A stretch of 12,566 nt of DNA. Source: CAZBZG01 sp964496245 (GTDB lineage Bacteria > Planctomycetota > SZUA-567). Every line of letters starts with the position of its first letter. Positions within the stretch are counted from its first letter, which is position 1. The notes under the pieces were generated by a model. It searched no databases, was not told the origin of the DNA, and saw only the letters and a program-made list of their open reading frames with translations. Location: assembly GCA_964496245.1 (NCBI GenBank), contig CAZBZG010000126.1:1-12566 (forward strand), given 5' to 3'. Both the position numbers and the translations under genes were made by a program. This document shows, piece by piece, positions 1 through 8,176 of the stretch.

Positions 1-989
1 GGGTCCCGTCTCAAATCATAGGGACGCGAGTCTAATCCGATGCGGGACGCGACAAAGCCCGCTTGGATGCGCCGGCAGTTGCGGTTGTACCGCTTGGCCT
101 GGCCCTGGGTCTTCTTGAGCTGTACGCGGTTCACCGCGCCCTCGAGCTCGGACATGCGGTAGTTCTGCCCGCAGAAGAGCTCGCCCGGCCGCGATTCCTT
201 GGCGAACCGGTCGGGCCGCCAGCAGGCGGCGGTGTCGTGCTGGTTCTGGGCGCGAAGGTGGAGCCACTCGTCGTCGGTCAAGACGAGCCCGGCTTCGCCC
301 GCGCCCGTGATCTTGTAGCTGCTCAGGCTGAAACACCCCATGGTACCGATGCTGCCGAGCATCCGGCCCTTGTACTGTCCACCGCAGGCTTGGGCCGCAT
401 CCTCGATCACCACGAGGTTGTGGTGGTGCGCGACATCCAGAAGGGGATCCATATCGGCCGCGAACCCGCGCATGTGCACGGGCACGATGGCCTTGGTGCG
501 CGGCGTGATCTTGCGCGCCACATCCTCGGGATCGAGCGTGAGCGACTCATCGATCTCCGCGATCACGGGCATTGCCTTGGCTGCCACCACGGCCGCGGCT
601 GTGGCGAAGAAGGTGAAGCCGGGTACGATCACTTCGTCGCCCGGACCGATCCCGCAGGCCACGTACGCAGCGTTGAGCGCGGATGTGCCCGAGTTGACCG
701 CGAGCGCATACCGGCTGCCGAAGAGCTCGCGGGCAGAGGCTTCGAGCGCAGCGACCTGGCTGGGGCGCGGATTGTAATACCGCGTGAGGTGCGGGATGGC
801 AGCGTCGGCTTCTTCGGCCAGGATGGCCTGGATCTGCCGGCGCGCCTTTTGGCTGTAGCCCCACGTCTCCGCCAGCGCCATGAATTCGTCCAGGCCCACC
901 TTGGGCTTGCTGCGGCCTTCGAATCCGTCCACCGCTTTTTCGCCCCCGTGGACAGCGAGGTCGGTCTTGTCGATTGTCGCAGATGCCAT
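1..989 (-). CDS. DegT/DnrJ/EryC1/StrS-family PLP-dependent aminotransferase, C-terminus cut by window edge
   Basis: These enzymes are PLP-dependent and usually transaminate keto-sugars or inososes (amino-sugar and cyclitol biosynthesis) in the cytoplasm. A few relatives are dehydratases. The visible 329 residues follow the family fold: an N-terminal AVHGGEKAV stretch (12-20), the cofactor-phosphate segment AVNSGTSALNAAY (97-109), PGFTFFATA (123-131), VIEDAAQACGG (194-204) with the aspartate that contacts the PLP ring nitrogen, and the presumed Schiff-base lysine K226 in SLSSYKITGAGEAG. GQNYRMSELEGA (274-285) is the usual substrate-side loop. Family members are near 400 residues, so about 70 are missing past base 1. 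The start ATG (989-987) has a GGGAG ribosome site at 996-1000. The gene is divergent from an AraC regulator, which suggests regulated sugar metabolism. Family is certain; the substrate cannot be read from sequence. Confidence 0.93.
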   Translation of the reverse strand, partial: MASATIDKTDLAVHGGEKAVDGFEGRSKPKVGLDEFMALAETWGYSQKARRQIQAILAEEADAAIPHLTRYYNPRPSQVAALEASARELFGSRYALAVNSGTSALNAAYVACGIGPGDEVIVPGFTFFATAAAVVAAKAMPVIAEIDESLTLDPEDVARKITPRTKAIVPVHMRGFAADMDPLLDVAHHHNLVVIEDAAQACGGQYKGRMLGSIGTMGCFSLSSYKITGAGEAGLVLTDDEWLHLRAQNQHDTAACWRPDRFAKESRPGELFCGQNYRMSELEGAVNRVQLKKTQGQAKRYNRNCRRIQAGFVASRIGLDSRPYDLRRD

Positions 990-1098
990 GGTTTGCTCCC
1001 TTCGTACCGGATATGCAACCGGGCTGCAAGGCCCCTGTCTTCCAAGGAGTCTACCGGCCAATCCGCAAAAAGCCATGGCCCGACTGGCACCTTTCATG

Positions 1099-1104
1099 TA
1101 TAAT
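1099..1104 (+). promoter_or_regulatory. Probable -10 box of the AraC-family gene
   Basis: A perfect TATAAT lies 35 bp upstream of the AraC start codon, placing transcription start near 1111 and leaving a leader of about 29 nt that includes the ribosome site. No good -35 hexamer is seen 16-18 bp upstream (TGGCCC at the 17-bp spacing). The promoter may therefore need an activator, or the match may be chance in an AT-richer stretch. Confidence 0.5.
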
Positions 1105-1108
1105 CTAG

Positions 1109-1119
1109 CAGACCGTCTG
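1109..1119. promoter_or_regulatory. Perfect inverted repeat CAGAC-C-GTCTG over the presumed start site
   Basis: The 5-bp arms are perfect around one central base and begin 4 bp after the TATAAT box, so the site overlaps the predicted transcription start of the AraC gene. A protein bound here would be expected to block transcription, which suggests autoregulation or dual control of the divergent aminotransferase. AraC proteins usually bind direct repeats, so the binder may be a different, dimeric repressor. This is inference from position and symmetry only. Confidence 0.35.
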
Positions 1120-1139
1120 GGGGGCATCGGAGGAGCCGT

Positions 1140-2015
1140 ATGCCTGCGAAGATCATGGGACACAACTGGGAAGAGCCCCATCAGCTCTGCCCGCACATCC
1201 ACAATGCCTTCGAGATCACCGGGGATTATGTACGATCCGTGAACCGGGTCATCCGGCCCGACTGGGTGCTGGATTACGAGATCAGCACCTATGGCTTCGT
1301 GCGGGTGGGCTCGCGCCGAACGCCCTGGCGGCCGCGCCTGCCGCGCACCGCCCACCTCTACCCGCCCCGCACGCCGTACTGGGAGGATACCCGCAAGGAA
1401 ACCGGCCAGCGCCACAGCACGTGGATCAGCTTCGACGGCGGCGCTGCAGCCGGCCTGGAGCGGTTTGTGGGACGGGAAAGCCCATACGCCCGCTTCCTCG
1501 ATCCGACCGGCGAACTGGGAGAGATCCTCCGGCAGGCGGCCCTTGTGGCGCACCGATCCGGCGCGCACGGCTTCTGGCGGGCGCAGGCCCTTCTCTGCCG
1601 GGCCATCGACTGCCTGCACCGCGCGGTCCGCGGGGCGGACGATCATTTCCTGCTCGGACAGCCTGGGGCGAACGCCGGACCGCCCGCCTTGGTGCGCGCG
1701 GTCGAAGCCTTTCTCAAGGAGCACGTCGCGGAGAAGGTGACGCTGGATCGGATCGCCCGACACGTGCACGCGAGCGTGTCGTCGCTCTCGCATCGCTATC
1801 GCGAAGCCGCGGGCGAGACGCCCATTCAGGCCCTGGCGCGCCTGCGGATCAGCTATGCCAAGCCGCTCCTGCTCCAGGGGCAGTCGCTCGACGTGATCGC
1901 GGACCAGCTCGGCTTCAGCGACGCCTTCCACCTGTCCAAGACGTTCAAACGCGTGGAGGGGGTGTCGCCCAGCCGGTTCCGCGATCGTTTGCGCCGACCG
2001 GCCGGACAGCCGTGA
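1140..2015 (+). CDS. AraC-family transcriptional regulator
   Basis: This is a 291-residue DNA-binding regulator, the normal length for the family. The C-terminal ~105 residues (182-286) carry the double helix-turn-helix. The first is VTLDRIARHVHASVSSLSHRYRE (200-222). The second is the conserved signature running from SLDVIADQLGFSD (249-261) through LSKTFKR to GVSPSRFR (274-281). The N-terminal half (about 40-170) looks like the cupin-like sensing domain, with an YPPRTPYWED turn (74-83) typical of sugar-responsive members, but no ligand can be named. The ATG at 1140 follows GGAGGAG at 1129-1135. The gene is divergent from the DegT aminotransferase across 150 bp, the usual arrangement for a local regulator. 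It converges on the large minus-strand gene with a 13-bp gap and no visible terminator. The family call is certain; the target is inferred. Confidence 0.93.
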   Translation: MPAKIMGHNWEEPHQLCPHIHNAFEITGDYVRSVNRVIRPDWVLDYEISTYGFVRVGSRRTPWRPRLPRTAHLYPPRTPYWEDTRKETGQRHSTWISFDGGAAAGLERFVGRESPYARFLDPTGELGEILRQAALVAHRSGAHGFWRAQALLCRAIDCLHRAVRGADDHFLLGQPGANAGPPALVRAVEAFLKEHVAEKVTLDRIARHVHASVSSLSHRYREAAGETPIQALARLRISYAKPLLLQGQSLDVIADQLGFSDAFHLSKTFKRVEGVSPSRFRDRLRRPAGQP

Positions 2016-2028
2016 GCCAGCCGGGCGA

Positions 2029-5000
2029 CTACTCCGCCAGGATCACCACCGGGTCCGGGCTCTGGTAGTGGAGCTCCCACCCGCCATCGATCTCACGTCG
2101 ACACCAGGCCCGCTGCTCGTCCCACATGGCCTTCCAGACGTCCAGCTGGCTTTCGACCGCCGAAAACCCCTTGGCGTCGGCCAGTCGGATCGGGCGCTCT
2201 CCCTTGTGCGTGACGCGCACCACGCCGCGGGTGGTGAGCGCGAGTCGCTCGGGGCTCGCGAGCTCCATCCGAATCAGCTCGCTCCGGGCCATCACCGCCC
2301 AGTCTCCCTTGCCGCCGGCATACGGCCCCACGTAGTCCTTCAGGATGAGCGTCGAGCTGGCGTGGCGGACTTCCGGGTCGATCACGCCGTAGATGATGTC
2401 GATGCCTTCATGCTGCCGCGGGCGGGCGGCCTGGAGTTTGCGGTAGCCGCTCGTAGCCACGTCGATCACGAACCGGTCGTTCTCCACGCCCACATGGCCC
2501 CACCACCGGTTGCGCCGGACTTTGGCCCCGCGTTCTTGATCGAGCGCGAGCACCACCTTCTCGAGCATCCCGGTGTAGACGGGGCCCGCGTCCGCCGCGC
2601 CGTCGAACAGGACCACGGCTTTGATCGCAGCCGGCGCCTGCCAGCGGGCCAGGATGTTCTGCTTCCCGCGGATGGCAAATGCCTGCAGCTTGCCCGTGTA
2701 GTGGCAGCGCCAGCGGGTGGTGTCGTCAAGCTGCTCGGTGCCGTGCGCCGTCACCCGCTCCAGCGGCGCGTGCACGTCGACCCTCCGGACCTTCCCCTTC
2801 CTGTCCTTCTCTTCGACAGTGACCCGGGCAACCCGTGTGCATCGGACGTCATCCTCCCAGAGAAACCGGTCCTCAGGCGGATCGGCCAGCAGCTCCGGCA
2901 GGAACGCCTCGTCCGCACGCAGGCCCCCGTTCACGATCAGCAAACCCTCGCGCGTCTGCAACCAGTCGTTGATCTTGGCTACCAGGGCACCGGTCACGCC
3001 GGCGTCCGCCCCCTCGAGCAGGAGGGTGTCGTACCTGTCCAGATCCACCGCGGCGAGGCATTGGTGGAAGGGCACGAGATCGAAGCCCGCGGCCAGAGCC
3101 ATGGCCGGCATGGGAAAGGCCGGCCCATCGCGGTCGAAACCCGAGCCGCGGGCGAGAACCACCAGCGTGGACCGGGGAGACCGGTCCGGCTTTGGCAGGT
3201 TGCTCATGGCGCGCGAGTTGTCCGCATTGAAGATGTTCATCCAGGAGATGCCGATCATGGCGTTCTCGAACTCCTTGCGCACGGCCTCCTGGTAACGCTT
3301 CTCGACTTCCTTCTCGATCTTCCCCTTGGTGTCCTCGAGATCCAGCAGATCCGCGTCCCCCTCCGCTCCGCCGTCCTCGGCGAGAAGCCTTTCGTCCTTG
3401 CCGGCCTCGGCGCCCTTGCCATGCTCCTTCATCACCTCGAGCTCGATCTGCAGGCGCACCTTGTCCCAGTGCAGTTTCTGGTCGCCCGCGATCATCTTGT
3501 CGATGACCGCGGTCAGCTCCTCGGACCAGGGGGTGAGCTGGTAGGTCTCGCGGCCCCCGGTCCCGAGCCCGCGCTGCGCCCGGGACTTGAAAGCCACGCT
3601 GTTGAAGTATCCGACCTCCGCGCCCGAAGCGTACAGGGCGAGCCCGGCGCGCGTGGCCAGGTGGTTGCGCAGGATCCACGGACCGGGGCGGAACTTGGTG
3701 TTCGTGTACACCTCGTCGAGATGAAAGAAGCGCGGCTTGTAAGTGCCGATGCGCGTCACCATGGTTGTCGGCAACCCCGGCTTGAGCGCGCGCATCACCG
3801 CGCCCTTGCCGTAGTGCCCCAGGAGATTGTGGTAGTCGTACCGCCAGGAGTAGTCGCCGTCCGCATCCAGCCGATGCCAGGTCCTGGCGGCTGCGCCGCG
3901 CATGTAGGTGAGGGTCTGGGGGAAGAGCTGCAGGTCCTGGTACTTGCGCTGCAAGGTATTGCGCAAGACGCGCATGACCCAGTTGGAGAGCTCGGTCAGG
4001 GTCAGGGAGAAGAAGGTGCGGCGGTGCTCCCGGTATTCGGCCGGGAGGTCTTCGGTCCCGATGAGGTCCGGCCGGTTGATTTCCAAGAGAAAAGCGTGCC
4101 GGACGTCGTCCGCATCCGCGCCGCCGGTCACGTGCGGTTCGTCGAAGAGGCAGTAGTAGTGCAGGAAGCGGGCGTCCAGCTCGCTGATGGTCGCGAGCAC
4201 GTGGAGCAGATAGGTGTTCCGTTCCCCCTTGCTGTTGTTCCACGTGCGCATACTCCACATGCGCCGCTCCTTGGGCGCGGGCAGCACCTTGCCGAAGCGA
4301 TAGCCCGCGTCCACCAGCCTGCGGTTCTCCGCGTCGTCCTCGCTGAGATTGCCGAGCCAGAGCTGGATGCCGTTGGCGAACTCGCCCCCTTCGGTGTGCT
4401 CGCGTTCGCCCAATCCCAGGCGCACCCGTTCGGGTGGCGGCTGTTTCCGGCTCCTGGCCAGCGCGTCTTCGAGCGGGAGTTTGAGCCACGGATGGCGGGT
4501 CTGCGCGAGCGCCTGCTCCAGCGGGGCCGCATCCCGCGGCACGGCACGCCGGCAGAGGATCCCGGCGCCGAAGAGGCGGACGATGAAATACGGGGACCGA
4601 AGCGCAGCGATCGCTGCGTCGTGCACGCGCGGGTCATCCATGTGGTCGAGGGTGACCAGGGCCTGGGCGCGCACGTATTCGTTCGGGTGGCGGGCGACCA
4701 CGTCGGGCAACTCCTGGATCAGCGGCGCGAGCTTCTCCCGGCGGATGGCGCGCAGGGCCGCGTGGTTGACGCGCATGCTCGCGTCCGCCAGCATGCCCCA
4801 CACGATCTGGATCCGGTCGTCGCGACACAGCCGGTACATGGCATCGCTCGCCGCCTGGCGGGCCGCTGGGTGGGGGGACGCCAGCAGCGCCTGCACCCGT
4901 GAGAGGTGCTCTTTCCGGCCGGACGCTGCGATGCATCGAATCAAAGCCAGCTGGACGGCCGCCGCCGGATCCTCGGCCAACGCCTTCACGATCTCGCCGA

Positions 5001-6612
5001 GCCGCCCCGGCTGGAACGAACAGAGCAGCTCGGCCGCCAGGGCCCGGATGTCGGCCGCGGGATGCGACAGGAGCGAGGGGAGGTGCTCCGCAAGCGCGGC
5101 AGCCCGGAAGCGCTCGACCGCCCGCAGGGCGGCGCGTTGCTCGCCGGGCTCGCCCGACTTGAGCGCCTGCTCCGCGGCCGGCGCGATCGGCGCGATCGCG
5201 TCGAACAGGGCTGTGGCCCGCGCGAGAGCGAGCTGCCGGAGCGCAGGATCGTCTCCCGCCAACGTCTCCAGAACGAGTCTTCGCGCCGCCTCCTTGTCCG
5301 CCAGCTTGTCGATCCGCGTGCTCTGCACATAGCGGCGGACGTCCGCATCCGCATCCTTGCGGCCGGCCTCGAACGCCGCAGACGCGACCGCGCCGAGTCG
5401 GGCGAGCGACCGGAACGCCGCCAGGCGCACCTGCGCGGACTTGTCTTGAGCAGCCTGGCGCAGGGCCTTGAGAATGGCAGGCTGCTTCTTGAATCCGCCC
5501 AAGGACGTGGCTGCAGCTTCGCGGACCCCTGCGTCCGGGTCGTCCTCAATCAACATGGCAATGCGTTCGACCAGCTTTCCGTGTTCGATGCCGGAAAGCG
5601 CCAGGCACACATTCCGCCGGATGCGGGGCGTGCTCTTGACGTCCCGGAAGGCCGCTGCCACGGCCGGGCCTTCGAGGCTCGGTCCCTCTCCGCCCCCGTC
5701 TTCGCCCAATTCCAAATCGAGCGTCTCCCCTTCCACTTTCAGCATGTCCACGGAACTCTCGAACAGCCGCTTGTCCTCCTGGAGCCGGGCCTTGTAGTGC
5801 GGCAGGATCCGTTCGGCGAACCGCGAGTCGAGCACGCGGAGCACGTTGAGGTCGAAGAGGCTCGGGTTGAACGGACGGCGCTGGCCCGGTTTGCCGCGGA
5901 CGTCCACGGGCTTGAGCACCATGGGCAGCGCCCACGACAGACCCCGCATGAAGGCCGGATCACCCTTGATGATCGTGCCGGCCGCAGCACTCGGCCGCCG
6001 CCACGGGTTCTCGTCCATGGCGTAGGGGCTCGGCTTGAAGTTGTCCCACGCGGCCCACAGCATGAAGAGGCCGGCCGTCTTCGTCTCCGGACCTTTCGGC
6101 CGGGCTTCGACCACCGGCGGCGGCTCGATTCGCATGGTCGCATACACCTGGCGGACGAATCTGGCAATGGCCTGCTTGGGCTGCTGGAACGGCTTGTCGA
6201 CGCGGTCTTCCTTCGAAGCCTCCGGCGTATGCACCGCGTAGGTCAGGGCCGCCTCTGTCACGTCGAGCAGCACGAATGCGTCCGCTGTCAGCAGCTCCGA
6301 CCACCGGGCATGCGGCTTGTCCGCCTGGAAGAAGTAGAGGCCGCTGTCCACCACGCCGCGGATGCCGGACGTGTCCTTCCACGGCAGCAACGCGACGCCG
6401 GGCGTGGCGGCAAGGCTTTCCTGCAGGATCCGGCCGGCGGCGTAGCGAAACGCTTCCGTCTCTCCGAGCGCGTGCCAGCCGCCGCTCACGGGGCGGTCGG
6501 CGAGCAGGGCGACCGTCTTCAACGGCGTCTCTGCCCCTGTAGTGGTCGCGGTGGAGACCGCCGCGATCCCGATCGCCACAGTCCACATGCGAACGAACAG
6601 CCGGATGTCCAT
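2029..6612 (-). CDS. Very large exported HEAT-repeat protein with a glycoside-hydrolase-like TIM-barrel region and a GATase-like region
   Basis: The protein has 1,527 residues. An N-terminal signal peptide (basic start, hydrophobic 11-20, likely cleavage after TTTGA near 27) implies export. Residues 28-150 resemble a TolB/CsgG-like α/β domain (weak). About 330-710 is a run of HEAT/PBS-lyase-type helical repeats, recognisable by recurring DP..VR..A..AL patterns. Roughly 720-1050 looks like a glycoside-hydrolase-type barrel: a strand ending in YYCLFDEPH (D824, E825), then LALYASGAEVGYF near the final strand. A charged, coiled-coil-like stretch (about 1055-1120) follows. Residues 1148-1240 resemble the class I amidotransferase-like (trimerisation) domain of beta-galactosidases. 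The rest is probably β-rich. The start ATG (6612-6610) has GGGAGG at 6618-6623. The frame stays open 179 codons further upstream, but that stretch overlaps the DUF362 gene and is not coding. Export and HEAT repeats are well supported; the catalytic role is inferred. Confidence 0.85.
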   Translation of the reverse strand: MDIRLFVRMWTVAIGIAAVSTATTTGAETPLKTVALLADRPVSGGWHALGETEAFRYAAGRILQESLAATPGVALLPWKDTSGIRGVVDSGLYFFQADKPHARWSELLTADAFVLLDVTEAALTYAVHTPEASKEDRVDKPFQQPKQAIARFVRQVYATMRIEPPPVVEARPKGPETKTAGLFMLWAAWDNFKPSPYAMDENPWRRPSAAAGTIIKGDPAFMRGLSWALPMVLKPVDVRGKPGQRRPFNPSLFDLNVLRVLDSRFAERILPHYKARLQEDKRLFESSVDMLKVEGETLDLELGEDGGGEGPSLEGPAVAAAFRDVKSTPRIRRNVCLALSGIEHGKLVERIAMLIEDDPDAGVREAAATSLGGFKKQPAILKALRQAAQDKSAQVRLAAFRSLARLGAVASAAFEAGRKDADADVRRYVQSTRIDKLADKEAARRLVLETLAGDDPALRQLALARATALFDAIAPIAPAAEQALKSGEPGEQRAALRAVERFRAAALAEHLPSLLSHPAADIRALAAELLCSFQPGRLGEIVKALAEDPAAAVQLALIRCIAASGRKEHLSRVQALLASPHPAARQAASDAMYRLCRDDRIQIVWGMLADASMRVNHAALRAIRREKLAPLIQELPDVVARHPNEYVRAQALVTLDHMDDPRVHDAAIAALRSPYFIVRLFGAGILCRRAVPRDAAPLEQALAQTRHPWLKLPLEDALARSRKQPPPERVRLGLGEREHTEGGEFANGIQLWLGNLSEDDAENRRLVDAGYRFGKVLPAPKERRMWSMRTWNNSKGERNTYLLHVLATISELDARFLHYYCLFDEPHVTGGADADDVRHAFLLEINRPDLIGTEDLPAEYREHRRTFFSLTLTELSNWVMRVLRNTLQRKYQDLQLFPQTLTYMRGAAARTWHRLDADGDYSWRYDYHNLLGHYGKGAVMRALKPGLPTTMVTRIGTYKPRFFHLDEVYTNTKFRPGPWILRNHLATRAGLALYASGAEVGYFNSVAFKSRAQRGLGTGGRETYQLTPWSEELTAVIDKMIAGDQKLHWDKVRLQIELEVMKEHGKGAEAGKDERLLAEDGGAEGDADLLDLEDTKGKIEKEVEKRYQEAVRKEFENAMIGISWMNIFNADNSRAMSNLPKPDRSPRSTLVVLARGSGFDRDGPAFPMPAMALAAGFDLVPFHQCLAAVDLDRYDTLLLEGADAGVTGALVAKINDWLQTREGLLIVNGGLRADEAFLPELLADPPEDRFLWEDDVRCTRVARVTVEEKDRKGKVRRVDVHAPLERVTAHGTEQLDDTTRWRCHYTGKLQAFAIRGKQNILARWQAPAAIKAVVLFDGAADAGPVYTGMLEKVVLALDQERGAKVRRNRWWGHVGVENDRFVIDVATSGYRKLQAARPRQHEGIDIIYGVIDPEVRHASSTLILKDYVGPYAGGKGDWAVMARSELIRMELASPERLALTTRGVVRVTHKGERPIRLADAKGFSAVESQLDVWKAMWDEQRAWCRREIDGGWELHYQSPDPVVILAE

Positions 6613-6661
6613 CTGCCCCTCCCTCTGCCTGCCTTCTGCGGCTGGCCTGCGCAAACCGGTC

Positions 6662-6679
6662 CGGCCCCGTCGTGGGCCG
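6662..6679 (-). other. Short hairpin between the DUF362 gene and the large HEAT gene
   Basis: A perfect 6-bp stem (CGGCCC / GGGCCG, 6-nt loop) lies in the 116-bp gap, about 50 nt after the DUF362 stop. No T-run follows on the minus strand, so it is not a standard terminator. It could be an mRNA-processing or attenuation element, or chance in GC-rich DNA. I see no clear promoter in this gap, so the large gene may be cotranscribed with DUF362. Confidence 0.25.
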
Positions 6680-6728
6680 CCGCCGCGAACCGGAGAAGAC
6701 CGTGTCAGCGGTCCGGAACCGACCCCAG

Positions 6729-7943
6729 TCACACCGCAACGGTGGTAACGTCCTCGGGGGACACGATGCCGTAGGTGTCCCGCACGTACTTCTCCGTGGC
6801 CGATGCAGCCGCCACCTTCTCCGCGTTCAACGCCTCCCCGCCGCCGGCAGCCGCTTTCTCCAGCAGCATCGCACCGAACCGGTCGACGGCAAACGGGTTC
6901 TTGCCTACGAGGAAGCCGATCTCCGTGCCCGCGATCGGCACCTGCCGCACGTCCACGCAGTCGCAGAGCGGGGTGATCGCGTACATGTGAAGGATGTGCA
7001 GACACCGGTCCCACCGATCCTGCATCAGCCCGAGCGTATAGTCGGCCATGCGGAAGCTGATGGTCTCCGCGCCGCGCGTCCAGTCGTCGATCTCCTGGCT
7101 GTGGAGCGTGATCGCCCCCCGCCGGCAGGCGGCCGCGCACTCGCCGCACCCGATGCAGCGTTCGGGGTCGACCTCCGGCACGCTGCTGTCATCCGGCATC
7201 AGTAGGGCCTCTTCCGGGCAATGGCTGACGCACCGCCGGCAGGCGGTGCAGAGCGCGCCGTCGACCGTGGGGAGGAGGCACTGGTGCATGCGGTATTTGC
7301 CGCGCAGCGCGGCGCATCCCATGGCAATGTTCTTGGTGCAGCCGGCGAACCCCGAGAGCGTATGCAGCGTGCAATGGGCATGGTTCATGACAAAATCGGC
7401 TGCACGAAATCCCCCGGCCGCGAAGAAATCGGAGAACCGGGCGATGCCGTCGACCGCCAACACGATCTCTTCCTCGTCGAACGACAAGGTCTCGGTCGAT
7501 CCGGTCTGCGGGCGGTCGAGAATAACGAACGGCATCCCCGCCTCTCCGTCGGCCGCCCAGCCGTTGGCCGCGGCCAGCTCGCGGTACTTGGACGTATCCT
7601 CCTCCGGATTCTCGCGGTGGCCGCGCGGGCCCGTGTACGCGACCGTGCTGTCGCCGGCGACCACGGTCTCGGCGCCACGGTTCTCGAGAAAGGACCGGCT
7701 CGACCGGACGAACTGCGGGCGCAAACGCGTGGTCGACCCGGCCGGCTCGCCCACATGGAGTTTGTTCAGCGTCTGCCCCGAAATCCCGTGCTCCCCCAGG
7801 AACGATGCGTAGACGTCGACCAGGCGGCGGTTGACGCGCTCGATCGTTTCCGCGTCGGTCAGGTCCTGTCCGCGACAGTCGACAAACATGACAGCCGGGG
7901 CTTCTTTCGCCTCGGTCAGCCATGACGGAAGAATGAGTTGCAT
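6729..7943 (-). CDS. DUF362-family protein with two [4Fe-4S] ferredoxin motifs
   Basis: This is a 404-residue cytoplasmic iron-sulfur protein of the DUF362 family, whose function is unknown. The family core appears as HCTLHTLSGFAGCTKNIAMG (190-209) followed by GKYRMHQ (215-221). Two ferredoxin motifs follow: C232-x2-C235-x2-C238-x3-C242-P and C263-x2-C266-x2-C269-x3-C273, ligands for two [4Fe-4S] clusters. Extra cysteines (191, 202, 210, 222, 327, 329) might bind metal. No signal peptide or membrane span is seen. The ATG at 7943 is chosen because GAGGAG sits 5 nt upstream (7949-7954). In-frame starts at 7988 (ATG) and 8063 (GTG) lack a well-spaced ribosome site. A separate promoter lies at 8089-8116. 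The large HEAT gene follows after 116 bp. A redox role is likely; substrate and partner are unknown. Confidence 0.9.
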   Translation of the reverse strand: MQLILPSWLTEAKEAPAVMFVDCRGQDLTDAETIERVNRRLVDVYASFLGEHGISGQTLNKLHVGEPAGSTTRLRPQFVRSSRSFLENRGAETVVAGDSTVAYTGPRGHRENPEEDTSKYRELAAANGWAADGEAGMPFVILDRPQTGSTETLSFDEEEIVLAVDGIARFSDFFAAGGFRAADFVMNHAHCTLHTLSGFAGCTKNIAMGCAALRGKYRMHQCLLPTVDGALCTACRRCVSHCPEEALLMPDDSSVPEVDPERCIGCGECAAACRRGAITLHSQEIDDWTRGAETISFRMADYTLGLMQDRWDRCLHILHMYAITPLCDCVDVRQVPIAGTEIGFLVGKNPFAVDRFGAMLLEKAAAGGGEALNAEKVAAASATEKYVRDTYGIVSPEDVTTVAV

Positions 7944-7984
7944 GCGATCTCCTCGCAAGAGCTCGTAGAGGGGCGATTGCGCCA

Positions 7985-8008
7985 GCATCCCTTTTAGCGG
8001 CGGGATGC
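7985..8008 (-). other. Perfect 7-bp hairpin in the DUF362 leader
   Basis: GCATCCC and GGGATGC form a perfect stem with a 10-nt loop, ending about 40 nt upstream of the DUF362 start codon. On the transcribed minus strand no U-run follows, so it is not an intrinsic terminator. It could control translation or message stability. It does not cover the ribosome site. Confidence 0.35.
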
Positions 8009-8049
8009 ACAGGCCCTGCGTAGAGGACACTGCATCAGCGGGGCCGGTT

Positions 8050-8068
8050 CGGCCGGGTGCCACGGCCG
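8050..8068 (-). other. Second hairpin in the DUF362 leader
   Basis: Two copies of the self-complementary CGGCCG flank a 7-nt loop, giving a 6-bp all-GC stem about 15 nt after the predicted transcription start. With the 7985-8008 stem it makes the leader more structured than those of the neighbouring genes. GC-rich DNA produces such stems by chance, so support is moderate at best. Confidence 0.3.
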
Positions 8069-8088
8069 GTCAGGAAGTCTGAGAATCG

Positions 8089-8116
8089 ATCATACACCCG
8101 CCGCGCATACGCTCAA
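8089..8116 (-). promoter_or_regulatory. Probable sigma70-type promoter of the DUF362 gene
   Basis: On the minus strand TTGAGC (8116-8111) and TATGAT (8094-8089) are separated by 16 bp, matching consensus at 4/6 and 5/6. Transcription would start near 8082, giving a leader of about 140 nt. The site lies 60 bp past the end of the methyltransferase gene, so DUF362, and perhaps the HEAT gene behind it, can be expressed independently of it. Confidence 0.55.
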
Positions 8117-8176
8117 GGGAAAACGCGTGGCACGGACGGCGCGGCCGGGAGTGCTTCCGACGCACGGCCCCCGCTC

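Noticed and set aside
1001..1029. Promoter-like TTGCAG-17-TACGAA on the minus strand before the aminotransferase
   Set aside because: Transcription would start at about the ribosome binding site (996-1000), leaving no usable leader, and the -10 match is poor.
63..1103. 346-codon plus-strand frame at the left edge
   Set aside because: It lies opposite the DegT aminotransferase, whose frame carries all the family motifs; the plus-strand translation has none.
2068..4902. 944-codon open frame on the plus strand
   Set aside because: It lies wholly opposite the large HEAT gene, its translation is low-complexity and rich in Arg, Pro, Gly and Val without motifs, and GC-rich codon use on one strand opens the opposite frame. 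A shadow.
6613..7149. Extension of the large gene by 179 codons upstream
   Set aside because: It overlaps the well-supported DUF362 coding region in another frame and reads as noise. The ATG at 6612 has both a ribosome site and a signal peptide.
8117..8176. Possible terminator after the methyltransferase gene
   Set aside because: Short interrupted GC stems and a TTTT are present, but no continuous stem leads directly into the T-run.
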